Source of the DNA: Brasenia schreberi | Lineage: Eukaryota > Streptophyta > Magnoliopsida > Nymphaeales > Cabombaceae | Reading direction: 5' to 3' | DNA length: 64,000 nucleotides | NCBI GenBank assembly: GCA_036023115.1 | Contig: JAYKKT010000064.1 | Span: 6,624,001-6,688,000 of the forward strand | Part shown: piece after piece, positions 1 to 10,918 of the stretch | How positions within the stretch are numbered: the first letter of the stretch is position 1 | Layout of the letters: each line of letters begins with the position of its first letter | Translations under genes and position numbers: made by a program | Notes under the pieces: generated by a model | Database searches by the model: none | Seen by the model: only the letters and a program-made list of their open reading frames with translations | Told to the model about the DNA's origin: nothing

Positions 1-430
1 TAGGGTGTGTAAGCACAAACTTTATTCAAAACCTCTCCTCCTAACTTTAATTTCAACGTAATGATTCGATCACCATATCATTATATGTCTACTATACTAT
101 TATTTAAATCTTTATTTATAATAATACCAACTCCGTTTTGAGCCTTTTCCTTATCTGAGTACCATAATTTAAAACTTGTATTCTTTATCTCTTTTGCTTT
201 TTCTCCAATCCACTTTGCCTCTTTTAAATATAGAATAGGAATCTTTCTCCGAATCATAGTATCTACCACCTCCATTAACTTACTGGATAATGTTTCGATA
301 TTTCAAGAACCAATATGAATCTTATTATCTAGGACTAGCTTCATTACCCCCCACATCCGTCTATATTGAAAACGGAGAGACCCTCTCTATAAATTATTCA
401 CTATATTTGAGCGGCAATGTAACGAGACTA
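1..430 (-). mobile_element. RTE-type LINE fragment, endonuclease region
   Basis: Read on the minus strand, 275-81 gives an open stretch beginning MEVVDTMIRRKIPIL and containing NGVGIIINKDL. The same sequence is found on the plus strand at about 53270-53470, at the 5' part of another LINE copy, so this is the N-terminal AP-endonuclease-like domain of the same family. No intact frame extends beyond it. The fragment runs off the window edge. Confidence 0.75.
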
Positions 431-484
431 ACTTCTTTACCCACACCCATTCATAATGTGTGATATAACTGAATATTAACTTAA

Positions 485-600
485 AAAAAGTTTGTCATTC
501 CTTCACAATTCCTCACACATGTTTTTGCACCGTCATACATGTCTTTTATAAAATTTATATATGTCAATGAGATACCTATCTTTCAAAAGTTCTCCAAGTA
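485..600 (-). mobile_element. RTE-type LINE fragment, reverse transcriptase region
   Basis: This stretch closely matches the reverse-transcriptase part of the better LINE copies at 20200-20310 and 36640-36755, around the segment encoding [16 protein letters not shown] on the minus strand. It lies upstream (minus sense) of the endonuclease fragment at 1-430, the wrong order for one element, so it is a separate or rearranged piece. Confidence 0.6.
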
Positions 601-1333
601 ATTTATTAATATAATTTAATAGATCATACTAACAAAAAAGATTATTGAATTAAAATTATTAACATAAATAAATGATAATTAAATAATCTAAAAATTAGTC
701 AATTGTTTTTTTCATTATTGATTTACATTAATTATATCTATTATTCAATATTTAGTCAACAATAATAAAATTAATGTATTTTATATATTAATCATTTATT
801 ACTAAAGAATAGACACCAAATGTTCCAAATCTAGAGTCGGGCACACTTGGTCGTGCATTTGCATCCTGCATGTCCCTACCAACATGTAACAGCCGCATAC
901 AGTGTCCAATATTTGTCTGTGCATTCAAACGCGAATACATGGCATACCTTTTTGCTTGCATGGATGTAGTAAACAAGTTTGCATCATGGTTGGGATGGTA
1001 GAAATAGAATTTTGCTTGCATGGTAAACATGTTTACAAGAACCCCTAGCATTAAAACAAGACAGCTCACTCGATGTTTCGGGGTGGCATACCGCATAGGA
1101 CGGCGGACCTGGTGGACCGGAGGCATGAGTGTTGTGATACATTCAGGTCATGGTTGCTTGCGGGCAGAGCCTGATCAGGGAGCAAACATAGGTCTGCACC
1201 AAAAGCTTGATAATTTGGCACAATAGGAAATTTGAGAATACAAATGAGTTCTCTCCTCTTCGCTAAAATGTCATTGTACCTCAAAACACATTAGAGCATC
1301 ATGGAAGTGATCTTCACAAGAACCTGAACAAAA
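601..1333. other. No gene recognised
   Basis: The first 200 bases are very AT-rich. 830-1320 has more mixed composition and several short open frames on both strands, none of which I recognise. It is the 3' flank of the DCL-family gene, so part may be its 3' UTR or terminator. Confidence 0.5.
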
Positions 1334-2527
1334 TTACATTGGTGCTTGCCCAATCCGTTTGCGCTGATGGAAGTGTCTGATGATGAAGCTATCAGCAAGC
1401 AGCGGATATTTCTTCCTAATAAATCCTTTGATGCATTTCCAAAAAGAAAAATCCACTAAAACGCCATCCTGCCTCACTATGAACAAGCACCGGGACTTCT
1501 CAAAGTCGGGGTGACAGCCAATCTGCATGAACAATAGTACACTTCATGAATTGTTACATGGTGATATATATATATATATAAATCAAAGTTCAATTCCAAC
1601 TCAAACTCCAATAGACAATAAACTACATGATCTGTAACATTTCCGGGTGAGTTGTTAATCATAGACTGGCAGTCCTTGATTGAATATGGAGGAGGGCAAC
1701 CAAGTTATGCATACAGTTATGAAATCAATTCCAGCACCAATCTTTTTCTCAACCCCTGGATGGTAAGGTAGCATCTTCTATACTTAACCTATCACCACTC
1801 TCATACCTGCAGAGAACGTATGCTGATTCAGAAGCCCTATGAGTTGCAGACAGTAACAGCAAATTTATTCACAGAACAGCCGGATCTCATTGAACTCAGC
1901 AACCAAACAGTTGCAGCTCAAAATTTGCAAACAAAAATGTAAAAGGAAGAGTAATTATTATTTTAGATAAGAGATTGTATGGGCTACCATGATGAATTCG
2001 ATCAAATCAGAAAATTGTGTGAAGATAAAGGGAATGCTGGAACTCATGTACAATTTGGAATCTGAAAAAGATAGAATTGTTATAGAAAACAGCATATGGA
2101 TACCATCCATGACCTTCATTATCTTGATAGATTACAATGTGGAATCCTAAGTTGTGCCCTCTTTTCTTTTCAGTTTTCAGGTTTGGAGCCCTGCTAATTA
2201 CCAGTTAATCATCCTAAATAACCCACTTAGCCAAGAGAGTTTTGCGAGCATTCTAGAGGCAATGTGACGCATATATAAATGGCTAATATCAATATCGTGA
2301 ATATTAATAAAGTTAAGCTTTAACTCTCTTCCTTCCAATATTGCCAGGTCTTGGGTAATCACTTGATTTGATGCAGTTTGATAGGGTGTATTGACAGAAT
2401 AGTGTCGTTCATTTTTCCTACTAAAAAGTATCCATGTAGGAATAAGAGTGCTGTGCCAGAAAAAAATTTAAGCAACAAATCACAATCTCCATAATCTCCT
2501 ATAGTTACCATGAGAGGTCATTCTATA

Positions 2528-2667
2528 TACCGAGGATGAGACACAGGATAGAATTTTGTGGACCAAGCTCTCAGACTTATGAGATAGCAGTGGTAGATAC
2601 CGAGGATGAGACACAGGATAGAATTTTGTGGACCAAGCTCTCAGACTTATGAGATAGCAGTGGAGAA
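2528..2667. repeat. 70-bp perfect tandem duplication
   Basis: A unit beginning TACCGAGGATGAGACACAGG occurs at 2528 and again at 2598, with no difference visible over about 66 bases. It lies in intron 1 of the DCL-family gene, just next to the 3' end of a LINE fragment. Two identical copies suggest a recent duplication. Confidence 0.9.
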
Positions 2668-2668
2668 A

Positions 2669-3178
2669 ACTACAACAACAACAACTAAGCCTTTTCCCAT
2701 ACTAGATAGGGTTGGCTACATGGATTTTTGTTTCCATAAAATGCAATCACATGTCATACTAACAGGTAACTCAACATAAGCTAAATCATTTTTATTGTTT
2801 TCTTCCAATACTTTTGTCATCTTCATTTTCCTTTTTTAATATTTTCACACTCGTTTCTCACACCTTCTTACCAAGATTTTCTTTGGTCATCTTTCTACGT
2901 GTTCAAACCATCTTAAACAATTTGCTCTTATTTTATCATGGTGTCACTCCCAATTTGTTTCGAAAAACCTCATTACATATACGGTTTAGTTTTTTTCTTA
3001 GCAGACCACTCATCCATCTCAACATCTTCATTTCTACTATGGACATCTTTTATACATGTTGATAATTAACTACTCAACCTTGCATAGTGGGTTGAATTGT
3101 TGTTCTATAATATTTACCTTTCAACTTTAATGGTATCTTCTTGTCACATTGCTTCTCCATTTTAACCATACACGTAAA
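2669..3178 (-). mobile_element. RTE-type LINE, 3'-terminal fragment
   Basis: On the plus strand it begins with a (CAA)n run followed by CTAAGCCTTTTCCCATACTA, the reverse complement of the LINE 3' end with its TTG-repeat tail. The rest is a diverged copy of the C-terminal coding region. It ends at about 3178 inside the segment encoding the KWRGxxSILCDKK region of better copies. It is 5'-truncated and lies in the DCL intron. I saw no target duplication. Confidence 0.8.
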
Positions 3179-3502
3179 ATAATGAGGTGCCACGTACACA
3201 GTGAAGGAACTTGCTTATAGTTCAGACAGCACTTTTCGCAAGCTTTATGCACAGAGCCTTGCAGAGGCGCTTATCTTCACATTAGCCATTACAGAATTTA
3301 CCCATTAAAACTGAAATATATAGGCGTTTGAATCTCTGTTGTTATCACGTATGAATCATCGTTCTTGTTATTTCTTTTGAGATCGATCAATTCCAATTTC
3401 TTTTCCTATTAGTTGTTTTGCTTTTTTCTAAGACAGAAGTTGGTTATGTAGATAAAGATTGCTTTTTGTTTATCACTGGTAGCCACGAATTAAATCACAA
3501 AT

Positions 3503-3737
3503 ACATGTGAGTGAAAACAACAACAACAACAACTAAGCCTTTTCCCATACTAGACGGGGTCGGCTACATGGATTCTTTGTTTCCAGAGATCCCTATCTTG
3601 TGCCATGTTAGCAGTTAACTCCCAATAAGCTAGATCGTTCTTTATTGTTTCTTTCCAACACTTTTGTTGTCGTCCTCTACCTCTTTTAATACTTTCCAAA
3701 TTTAGTTTTTCTAACCTTCTTACACATGTGAGTGAAA
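3503..3737 (-). mobile_element. RTE-type LINE 3' end with 14-bp target-site duplication
   Basis: The insert at 3517-3723 starts (plus strand) with (CAA)n and encodes on the minus strand the C-terminal LINE segment [18 protein letters not shown] to HVADPV. It is flanked by perfect direct repeats ACATGTGAGTGAAA at 3503-3516 and 3724-3737, so it is a severely 5'-truncated but cleanly retroposed copy of about 207 bp. Confidence 0.9.
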
Positions 3738-4363
3738 CAAATTGCAAAATTCAAGAGAAGGGTATACTATTAGGTAATTTATTTCCATCAATGGCATTGG
3801 TCATGTCTCAGATGAATTTGGGTTATCAAAAAAAAGGATTAATGATGATAATAACTCCAGCAGTGAGCGGGTTTGTCCATAACATACTAAAAGGTCGATG
3901 AAACTTATAAACTCCTCCAGGAACAAATAGGTAAACCAACATGATTGTCAACAATAGTACGGTCTTGAAGTGGAATCAGTAAGTTGGGGTAGACATGGAG
4001 ATCATGAACTCAGATTTCCTGCCTCCACCAAGAAGCAAGGCCCTAACACAATGGTGAGGATATGAATGGCCTGCTCTGAACCCAACTAAGAACCTGGGAC
4101 CATCAACGCATGAATTTTTATGTGCTTTTGGTAACAAACAATTTAAACACTTTCTAGCTTAACTTGAATCTCACAATGCCGGATAGGCAGATCGGTCTTG
4201 AAGGTCAAGAAGAAGCTGTCCCAACTTACTTGCTTGACTTGAGAATGGAGCAAACACTCAACACCACTTGCATGTGATGCAGACAATGTAAAAAGGAATT
4301 CAGACCTAGGAGTTTGAAGTTAGTATATAAAGTGTTCTTAGTTACATGTACAGAACAAGATTC

Positions 4364-4511
4364 AAAATTCTAGTTTAGTTGCACAACGACCAATAGCTTA
4401 CTTGGCTAGAGGGTCGACTCACAAACTGAGCGTCGTCAGTTCGATACCCGATGCGTGCATCTGGCTTTGGCCTCCCCATTGTACCAAAAACAAAAAATTC
4501 TAGTTTAGTTG
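4364..4511 (+). mobile_element. tRNA-derived SINE with 18-bp target-site duplication
   Basis: The insert at 4382-4493 carries an A-box-like TAGCTTACTTGGCTAGAGG, a B-box-like CAGTTCGATACCCG and a 3' end CCATTGTACCAAAAACAAAA. Perfect direct repeats AAAATTCTAGTTTAGTTG flank it at 4364-4381 and 4494-4511. Together these are the hallmarks of a SINE retroposed by LINE machinery. Related copies lie at about 9010 and 11480. It sits in intron 1 of the DCL-family gene, opposite to the gene. Confidence 0.9.
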
Positions 4512-5341
4512 TAACAATGGCTTCTCCTCGATGGGCTATTCTATTCTTACTAGTGTCCTTTCAAGCCACCCCTAGTTTTCAAATGCTTCATGTATTGTTT
4601 GATTTATTGATATTATCTTCACTTGCCATCATTTTGTCATGAACTATTGAATCATAATTCTACCTTTACTTTTTCTACGATATGGCGCCAGTTTCGCCAG
4701 TTGGTACCAATCATTTACAAAATTTCACTAAAGCCATGCTCATTACAAAAACCCCTGAAAAAGAGAAGTCATTAAACCAGAACCAAAAAGACCAATTTCG
4801 AGAAGAAGAGGGAAGATGCGAGGTGAAGAAAGAGGAACTCACTTGCCAGAGTGAATAACACTCCGAACGAAACCGACAATCGGCACCGTATCCTCCAGAA
4901 TTCGATCTTCCCAATCCAGCAAGTTCGGTTCGCCACCCCTCCTTTGATCGGAGCCCTCGGCCTCTTCGTCGTCGCCGGTGTCCAAATCCACGAGCTCGGG
5001 GAATCTACCCTTCTTGACGATATTTTCGGCATCGTCGGAGGCAATGGAGGGTTTGCGCAGCAGAGCGGCGTCGTTAGTCTCGTTGCTGGTCTTTAGGGCC
5101 CGTGGTACAAAAGGGAAATCGGCAGATGGTGCGTGGGAAAATGCAGTATCCACGGAGGGGGTGAGGGAGAAGAGGCATTTGGGGAAGCAGAGGGAGGGAA
5201 GATGAGGCCGCGGGAACGAAGAGCGTAAGCGGGGCTGCACAACGAAGCCATCTTCTTTCTCAATCACTCCTTTCTTCCCTCTTGATTTGGTGCTGGTTCG
5301 AATTCGGAGTTCGACACTCCTTATTCATCTATGTGAGAGAT

Positions 5342-5343
5342 AT

Positions 5344-5389
<46 letters not shown>
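5342..5389. repeat. (TG)n(AG)n compound microsatellite
   Basis: A run of about twelve TG units is followed directly by about ten AG units. On the minus strand it is a CT/CA tract about 75 bases upstream of the DCL-family start codon, so it may lie in the promoter or 5' UTR. Confidence 0.9.
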
Positions 5390-5390
<1 letters not shown>

Positions 5391-6119
5391 TCGTCCTTCT
5401 GTTTGCTTTCATTCTCCTTTTCTTCTTCGCTTTATCAACGATTCGTTTTGTGTTTTGTTCTTCAAGGATTTTAATTTTAAACAAAATTATCTTTTCGTAC
5501 CTTAACGACACAACACTAATGTCTCCGTATGAGATATCAGAGAGCTAAAGTCAAAAAGCAATGTAGTGCATATCAAAGCGTCTCATCCATTGCAGAACCG
5601 AAATTACTATTCTATGTGTCCATGTGTTGTCTCAAAACCCAAGGAGAGGAGGAAAAAGTGGAAAGCTCATTTGGCGGATGACAATGCCTGCTATAACACT
5701 ATCCAATGTGTTACGTTTCCGAGGATGTACCTGCAAGCATGATAATACGTTCTGCTGCATACTTTATTTGAATATTTCTGTTTAATATTTCTTGGTATTC
5801 AAAACAATAAAAAAAGCTGTTTCATTGTCAATGACAGTTCATCGATAATAAACTTAGAACGCCGCCCGCAGGGCGGTGGGAGCACCTGATAGGGCTCCCG
5901 ACTCCACCAGACTCAGGATCTCAGTTCCATTTCGAGGGCATGCATAAACCAGAACAACCACGAGAGTTTTTTTGACTTTTTTAAAAGCAAAGTTAATTAA
6001 AAATATTTAAAATTAAATAATATCTAGAATTCACGATAAATAAATTTTATAAAGTTTTACTTTGATTGTATAAAATTAAAGGTAACCATCCTTCTTTATC
6101 CGATCTTAAACCTAGTTAT
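5390..6119. other. No gene recognised
   Basis: Mixed sequence with AT-rich parts. 5870-5950 contains a short GC-rich stretch (CGCCCGCAGGGCGG). I see no coding signal, and no repeat boundaries can be placed. Confidence 0.4.
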
Positions 6120-7230
6120 GCAAAGATAATTCTTACGCGATTTTGGATAAACAGTAACCGGTGTTTTTGATCTGCCAAAACCAAACCCAAACCCAAACCC
6201 GACAGTACCCCTTTCAGTTTCGGTTCCTGATCCCTACGATGGTTCTGTTTCAGTTTGGTACGGGTTTCGTTCGAAGAAAGGATGAGGTGAGATTTTCGTA
6301 CCGAAACAGAAACCAAAATATGGCCAAGAACCACAAGTTTTCGGCTGCTGGTTCCGATTTCGGTTATCGTTTTGGTTTCTTGATTCCAATTCCAGTCGGT
6401 TTCGAAGGGACGGGTTTGGCTTGATTCGCCCGGCCAGGTCCAAACGGGCCACCCCTACCATGGCTCTCCTTCTTATGGGTCAACTTAAAAAAACTTCCGA
6501 ATTCAATGCGACGAGTTCGATACTTGATGGTATGCGAATCTTATAAAGTATCTCTCTGATTCCTCATTATATATGGAAATATTTTATATATAATCAACTC
6601 TTATATGGCCGAGAGAGAACCATCTGTTCACTTGACTCCGGGATCCCCTCATTAACGAACAAAAGGATAGGGAACGAGGTACGTGCCCAGTTTGGTGCCT
6701 GTTTTAATGTTTGGTTTTTTTCTTTATATTTTAGTCATTATAGTTAAACATATCCGGTTTCGGTTTGCTCGAAACCTAGAATCATAGCCGAACCAGTTCA
6801 GAATCAATTCGTAAACCATTAATTCTATAAAAAAAATAATAATAATTAAAAAATTTTAAACCGCCGATTTTGGTTATGGAAAATGTGAAACGAGAATTGG
6901 ACCCAGACCGAATGAGTCTCAATTTCACCGGTTCTAGTTGCTTCCAAGCTCGATCCAGTTTCGGGTGGAGCCGTTGGGTTGATTGAGAATCGACCATGTC
7001 AAATTATAGCAGCTGCTTGCATTTGTGTAGACATGTCCAATTCTGGTTAGTCTAGAAACTGAAATCATAATTGAATAGATCAAAGACCAGTTTTAGTTAC
7101 GATTTCAGAACCAATGTTTTTATAAAAGATTCGAAATTTTAAAAAAAATGGTAAAAAAATTAAATCGGAATGAACTGGGTGTTCTCTGATTTCTGATTCG
7201 GTTCGGTTCCCGTTGGAACCGCCAGGGCCA
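6120..7230. repeat. Degenerate repeat rich in GGTTTCGGTTC / CCAAACC motifs
   Basis: The region is full of short words such as CGGTTTCGGTTC, CCAAACCCAAACCC and AACCGGAAC on both strands. Similar word-rich stretches occur at 13020-13480, 52150-52330 and 59040-59300. This composition is common in non-autonomous DNA transposons (hAT-like) of plants, but I could not place termini or target duplications, so the class is an inference. Confidence 0.4.
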
Positions 7231-7732
7231 TGTCCACGTTTCTGGTCGTGAAATCAAAGCATTTTCATTCTTTGCTGCATCCTTCTTCTATTTGAGAAAG
7301 GTAGCATTGGGCACCAAGACGGGCACCTTTTTTTGCCCCCGTTTTATAGGACTTCTTCATTACGATGCCCAATTGGACGCCTATTCATCTTCAAACAGCT
7401 TACCGCGAATCTATATGATCGTGTCTTCGTATCCTTCCCAGAATTGACCAGAGAGAGAGAGAAAGGTTCTGCTATTTAGGGGTTGCCAGAAGAGAAAGGT
7501 GAAGGAGGAGAGAGCGAAAGGGTTCAGCGAGGGAGAACCTCTCTCTAACGAGCCCCACCTGGGGCCTCGGGCTTCTTCTTCTTCGTTTTCCTTGCTTCCA
7601 TCTTCCTTCCTTATTCATCTTATTCTCATTCTTTGGCCTTCTTACCACTCATTCTTTTTCCTTCCTTACCAACAAAAACCACCCATAAAGAGAAAACCCG
7701 CAAAAGAAAAGCCTTCAGGTTTCGATTTCTTA

Positions 7733-9594
7733 ATGGAGGAGATTAACCAAATGATTGACCCGGGCGCGAAATCAGCAGCAGAAGGAGAGAACCGATCAAC
7801 GATCGAATCAGAATCGGCGAAGATGGACGGATCCAACGCCTTCAAAGCAGCGGGGTCGGATGAAGAGATGGCTGCGGATCGCGTTGAAGATTCCGGCTGT
7901 GTGATCGGGGAGAAGGTGAAGTTCGATGAGGAGGAATCGGAAGAGAATGATGATTTGGAGTCCTGGGATGACCACGACTCGTTCCCGGAGTTCCCGCCCG
8001 GTGAGGTGCCGGACTTCTTGGCAGAGATTGCTGCAAAGAGGGACTCTGGCGGCCGGATCACGGTGAATCCGCCAAGAGGCGGAGAAGGGGCGGCGGCGCC
8101 GGCGAGGTTTCCGTTATTAAAGCATAGCTCGTGGTCGAGTGAGTCGTATCGGGATGAGGCGTGGCTGAGACGGAAAGAGAACAGCATGCAACGCAGCAAG
8201 AGCGTCACCGACGAGGATCTCGACGAGCTCCGGGGATGCATCGAGCTCGGATTCCGGTTCGACGGGGAAATGGCGCGGAGCCTCTCCGGTACACTCCCCG
8301 CCCTCGATCTCTTCCACGCCGTGAACCGGCAGTACGCGGATTCTGTATCGGGAACGTCCGCGTCGGACTTCTCCGGATCGCCCGTAGGGAGCCCGCAGAG
8401 CTTCTTCGGTCCAGGTACTCTCCATTCCGATTAGATTAAAGAACCGATTCAATTCTTCCGATTCTCAGGTTCATAAATTTTTATAATAATTTTCACTTGG
8501 TGGACATCACGAAGATCGATGAGCGTTTGAAATTTGAAATCCTTAAAATCCCGAACCTTATTTCTGGATTTAGTTTCCGAGTTTGATAACCAATAACTCA
8601 ATGGTGCTCCGATATTCGCCGGATTTAATTTCCTGCTTGCTTTCTTCTGATATAATCGTGTTTTCCGTAAGTTATATTTGATGCTTGACGTTGTTTTCTA
8701 ATCTGGAAAACTTTTTTTTTTTACTTTTTACTATCTTTTTAAATCATTAAGTAGATTTTTATAGAGTATCTTGTATGATTCGGTGCTGGTTACAATTGGA
8801 AATCCGAGTTGGGATTCCCTCAAATCATATGGGAATAAAATCTGGTTAGATATGAAAGTCCATTCTGGATTTCCTCAGATCCCGCAAACTTCTAGATAAA
8901 ATATAAATCGGTTATGCAAACGCAAGATGGATTTCCTGAAATTGTATGAACTCAAAGAAGAAAAATCTCGTTTGGACTTGTTTCATGCAGTGCTACATTA
9001 GTGGAGGAATATATGGTTTGGTAGGGTCGACTCACAAGGTTGAAGGTCATGAGTTTCACACCTGGGGTGTGTATATCGCTTTGGCCTCCCCATTGTACCA
9101 AAAGAAAAAGAAGAAAGAAAGAAGATTTAGTGACGACGCACTCTTTTGATGGGGAGGTCGAACCCCGGTGAGCTTGCTTGATCTTGGATCTAGCCGGGCT
9201 AGGCTAGGCTAGGCTAGGCTTAAATTTTACGACGTTAGGTTTAGGTTTTGCCTTGCTCATTTTATGCTACATGCAATTATATGTATGCAAACTGTCTGGA
9301 AAGCCATAATAGGAACTTCTCAAATCTAAGCTCCCCTTAGATGAACTCAAATATGATGGAGAATCGACCTGGTTTAGGATGTTCATGTCGACGTAAACTC
9401 ATCTTGTCGTAAACTCGTCACGATTAAGTTTTATGCTGGAAATCAGCTACCTAATTCTGGAGTTATGAATTTTACATGTAATAAGTAACCTATATTCTGT
9501 TTGTGGTGTTGTAGGGGAGAGCCCGGAGACTGTGAAGGCTAGATTGAAGCAATGGGCACAAGTGGTTGCTTGCTCTTTGCAGCATTTTCGTTAA
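7733..9594 (+). CDS. DUF1685 family protein
   Basis: This plant-specific family has no established biochemical function. Two exons, 7733-8414 and 9515-9594, join in frame (CCAG|GTACTC donor, TTGTAG acceptor) to give 253 residues. Residues 60-100 are strongly acidic. DEDLDELRGCIELGFRFD (about 160-177) and LSGTLPALDLFHAVNRQY (about 184-201) are the two conserved blocks of the DUF1685 domain. After the splice junction comes SPETVKARLKQWAQVVACS, the usual C-terminal block. The frame is open upstream to 7499 but without an ATG, so the ATG at 7733 is the first usable start. The upstream part, rich in GAGAGA and CTTCTT, looks like 5' UTR. The intron is about 1.1 kb and contains a SINE. No lesion seen. 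The frame and domain are clear; the exact function is unknown. Confidence 0.9.
9010..9122 (+). mobile_element. tRNA-derived SINE
   Basis: The core GGTCGACTCACAAGGTTGAAGG and the 3' part GCTTTGGCCTCCCCATTGTACC followed by an A-rich tail match the SINE at 4382-4493. The B-box region is degraded (GAGTTTCACACCTGG). It lies in the intron of the DUF1685 gene. No clear target duplication was found. Confidence 0.75.
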
Positions 9595-10040
9595 GACTTC
9601 TTCTCTTGTCTTCCTTAGTCCTCGCTTAGTTCAGGTGGAAACCCTCTTATCTCCATCTTTTATGTGTTTTCCATTCATGGTTGCCTTCCATCAGGCCTAC
9701 AGGCAGCGAGGAGACGACTGAGCACTGATGATGTTAAATTATATCTTGGTTTCTTTGCCTGGATTTTGTAGGACATTTTTCCAATTCTATCATGCAGATT
9801 TACCTTCTACCTTTTTATGTGTACATGGTATTGAGACAAACTGTTTAGCACCAAGATAATAATCGATTGAATTATAAGTAATTTTCAGATCACGATCCAT
9901 CGGCTATGGGCTGCACCATAAGGCCCATCACAACTTGGATAGAACTAAAGAACCCCCAAAAGACTTCTTTTTCTTTTTCTTCTATTCATGATAAGAAGTC
10001 GATGAATCCACTTCCATATCAATCACCAACTGCAATTTAA
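9595..10040. other. 3' flank of the DUF1685 gene
   Basis: No further coding exon is needed after the TAA at 9594. The sequence is AT-rich and probably contains the 3' UTR. I see nothing else in it. Confidence 0.5.
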
Positions 10041-10303
10041 TTATTTTCCTTGTCTACAGTACAGGAGGAAAACTTTTTGATTTTGTATTAGCAAGCTGGG
10101 TCGCGCAGACCCCTGTGAAATGTGGATGCCTCTCGTGAGATTCTGTCGAATTCTTGACCTTCTGCTTGAAGGGTCTTCTGTATGGAGTCTGGCCTGGAGA
10201 GCCATGGCTCCTGCTAGAGAAGGCAAAGTTCTCAACAATTTGACAAAGGGAAACAACGGAGATGGAGGAAAAGGAATAAACTTACATTTTCTGAACAGAA
10301 AAA

Positions 10304-10918
10304 CTAGCATGCCTGTCTATCGTGACCTCTCCTATTTGGCGAGCATTTGGCTCCTAGGAATCCATTGTAAGACAAGTTCTTTGAACAAAATGAGAACTTG
10401 AAGTTGGGGTACAAAGTGTGGAGTTTGGGGCCATCACAAGAAAGATGAGCGATGACATGTACGTCCAGAAGTGTAGGGCCTATTATGCCTATTGTAAAAA
10501 TAAATCTGTTGATATTAGTGGGGACCAGAACCTTAGGAATTCCAAGAGGAGATGAAGGTCCGATGAAAGATTGGGGGAAGTTGCCAATGAGGTGATAAAT
10601 TTCTAATTGACACCCATCTTCTATATACTTGGTGCTCACTCTATCGAGTCATTGGATGTAGCCCTTGGAAGGCTTGGATGAGGCACACGACTCCTTTAGA
10701 AAGCGATCACACTTGTACCAACTCATGTGGATGAGAAAGGTTTTTAGAACAATGTCTTCCTCTATGACCCTCAAATTTTTATTGGAGGGGATGGTTGGGC
10801 CAAGAAGGAAGTGGTCAGAATCAACTATTAAGCAAGAAACATGAGAATTCGTAGTCTTAAAGTTGGGATCAGTGGTACTTTCGTATAAAGTATAAACCTC
10901 AAGCCGATTGCTGGTCAC
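10304..10918 (-). other. Two adjacent unrecognised open stretches
   Basis: Minus-strand frames 10918-10649 (89 residues) and 10639-10304 (111 residues) follow each other with one stop between them and have protein-like composition (for example HMSWYKCDRFLKESC and LLDVHVIAHLSCDGPKL). I do not recognise a family. They could be a decayed gene or retroelement coding remnant. Given the surrounding repeats I favour a relic, but cannot prove that it ever coded. Confidence 0.3.

Larger units (their letters stand above)
1334..5267 (-). pseudogene. DCL: DCL-family (defective chloroplasts and leaves) gene, frame-disrupted
   Basis: DCL proteins (DUF3223) are plastid proteins needed for plastid rRNA maturation and chloroplast development. 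Three exons can be read on the minus strand. Exon 1 (5267-4843) encodes an N-terminal region ending VGFVRSVIHSGK, donor GTGAGT. Exon 2 (1806-1715) starts by completing the lysine codon and reads YESGDRLSIE, then LPYHPGVEKKIGAGIDFIT. Exon 3 (1522-1334) reads IGCHPDFEKSRCLFIVRQDG to a TAA after RIGQAPM. All three match the family in order. In exon 2 the two halves are in different frames, and about seven residues expected between LSIE and KMLPYHP (a HERTxLE-like segment) are missing. This implies a deletion of about 23 bases that shifts the frame and brings an early stop (TGA in GGGGTTGAG). The N-terminus is also uncertain: a transit-peptide-like start, MASLCSPAYALRSRG, begins at 5257 in another frame. 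Intron 1 (4842-1807) holds LINE tails, a SINE and a tandem duplication. Family assignment is firm. Pseudogene status rests on the one deletion. Confidence 0.78.

Noticed and set aside
788..1284. Overlapping open frames of 68 to 112 residues on both strands
   Set aside because: No recognisable domain, no splice context, and Cys/Met/Arg-rich composition typical of chance frames.
5282..5548. Plus-strand open frames over the (TG)n(AG)n tract
   Set aside because: Repeat-driven, with no domain. The region is the upstream flank of the minus-strand DCL gene.
6183..6205. Run of CCAAACCCAAACCCAAACCC, reminiscent of a telomere-type repeat
   Set aside because: The unit is CCCAAA, not the plant CCCTAAA. 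The run is short and lies in a stretch generally rich in such words.
7666..8452. Minus-strand open frames of 111 to 191 residues opposite the DUF1685 gene
   Set aside because: The plus strand carries the conserved domain and matching splice sites; the minus frames are shadows of GC-rich codons.
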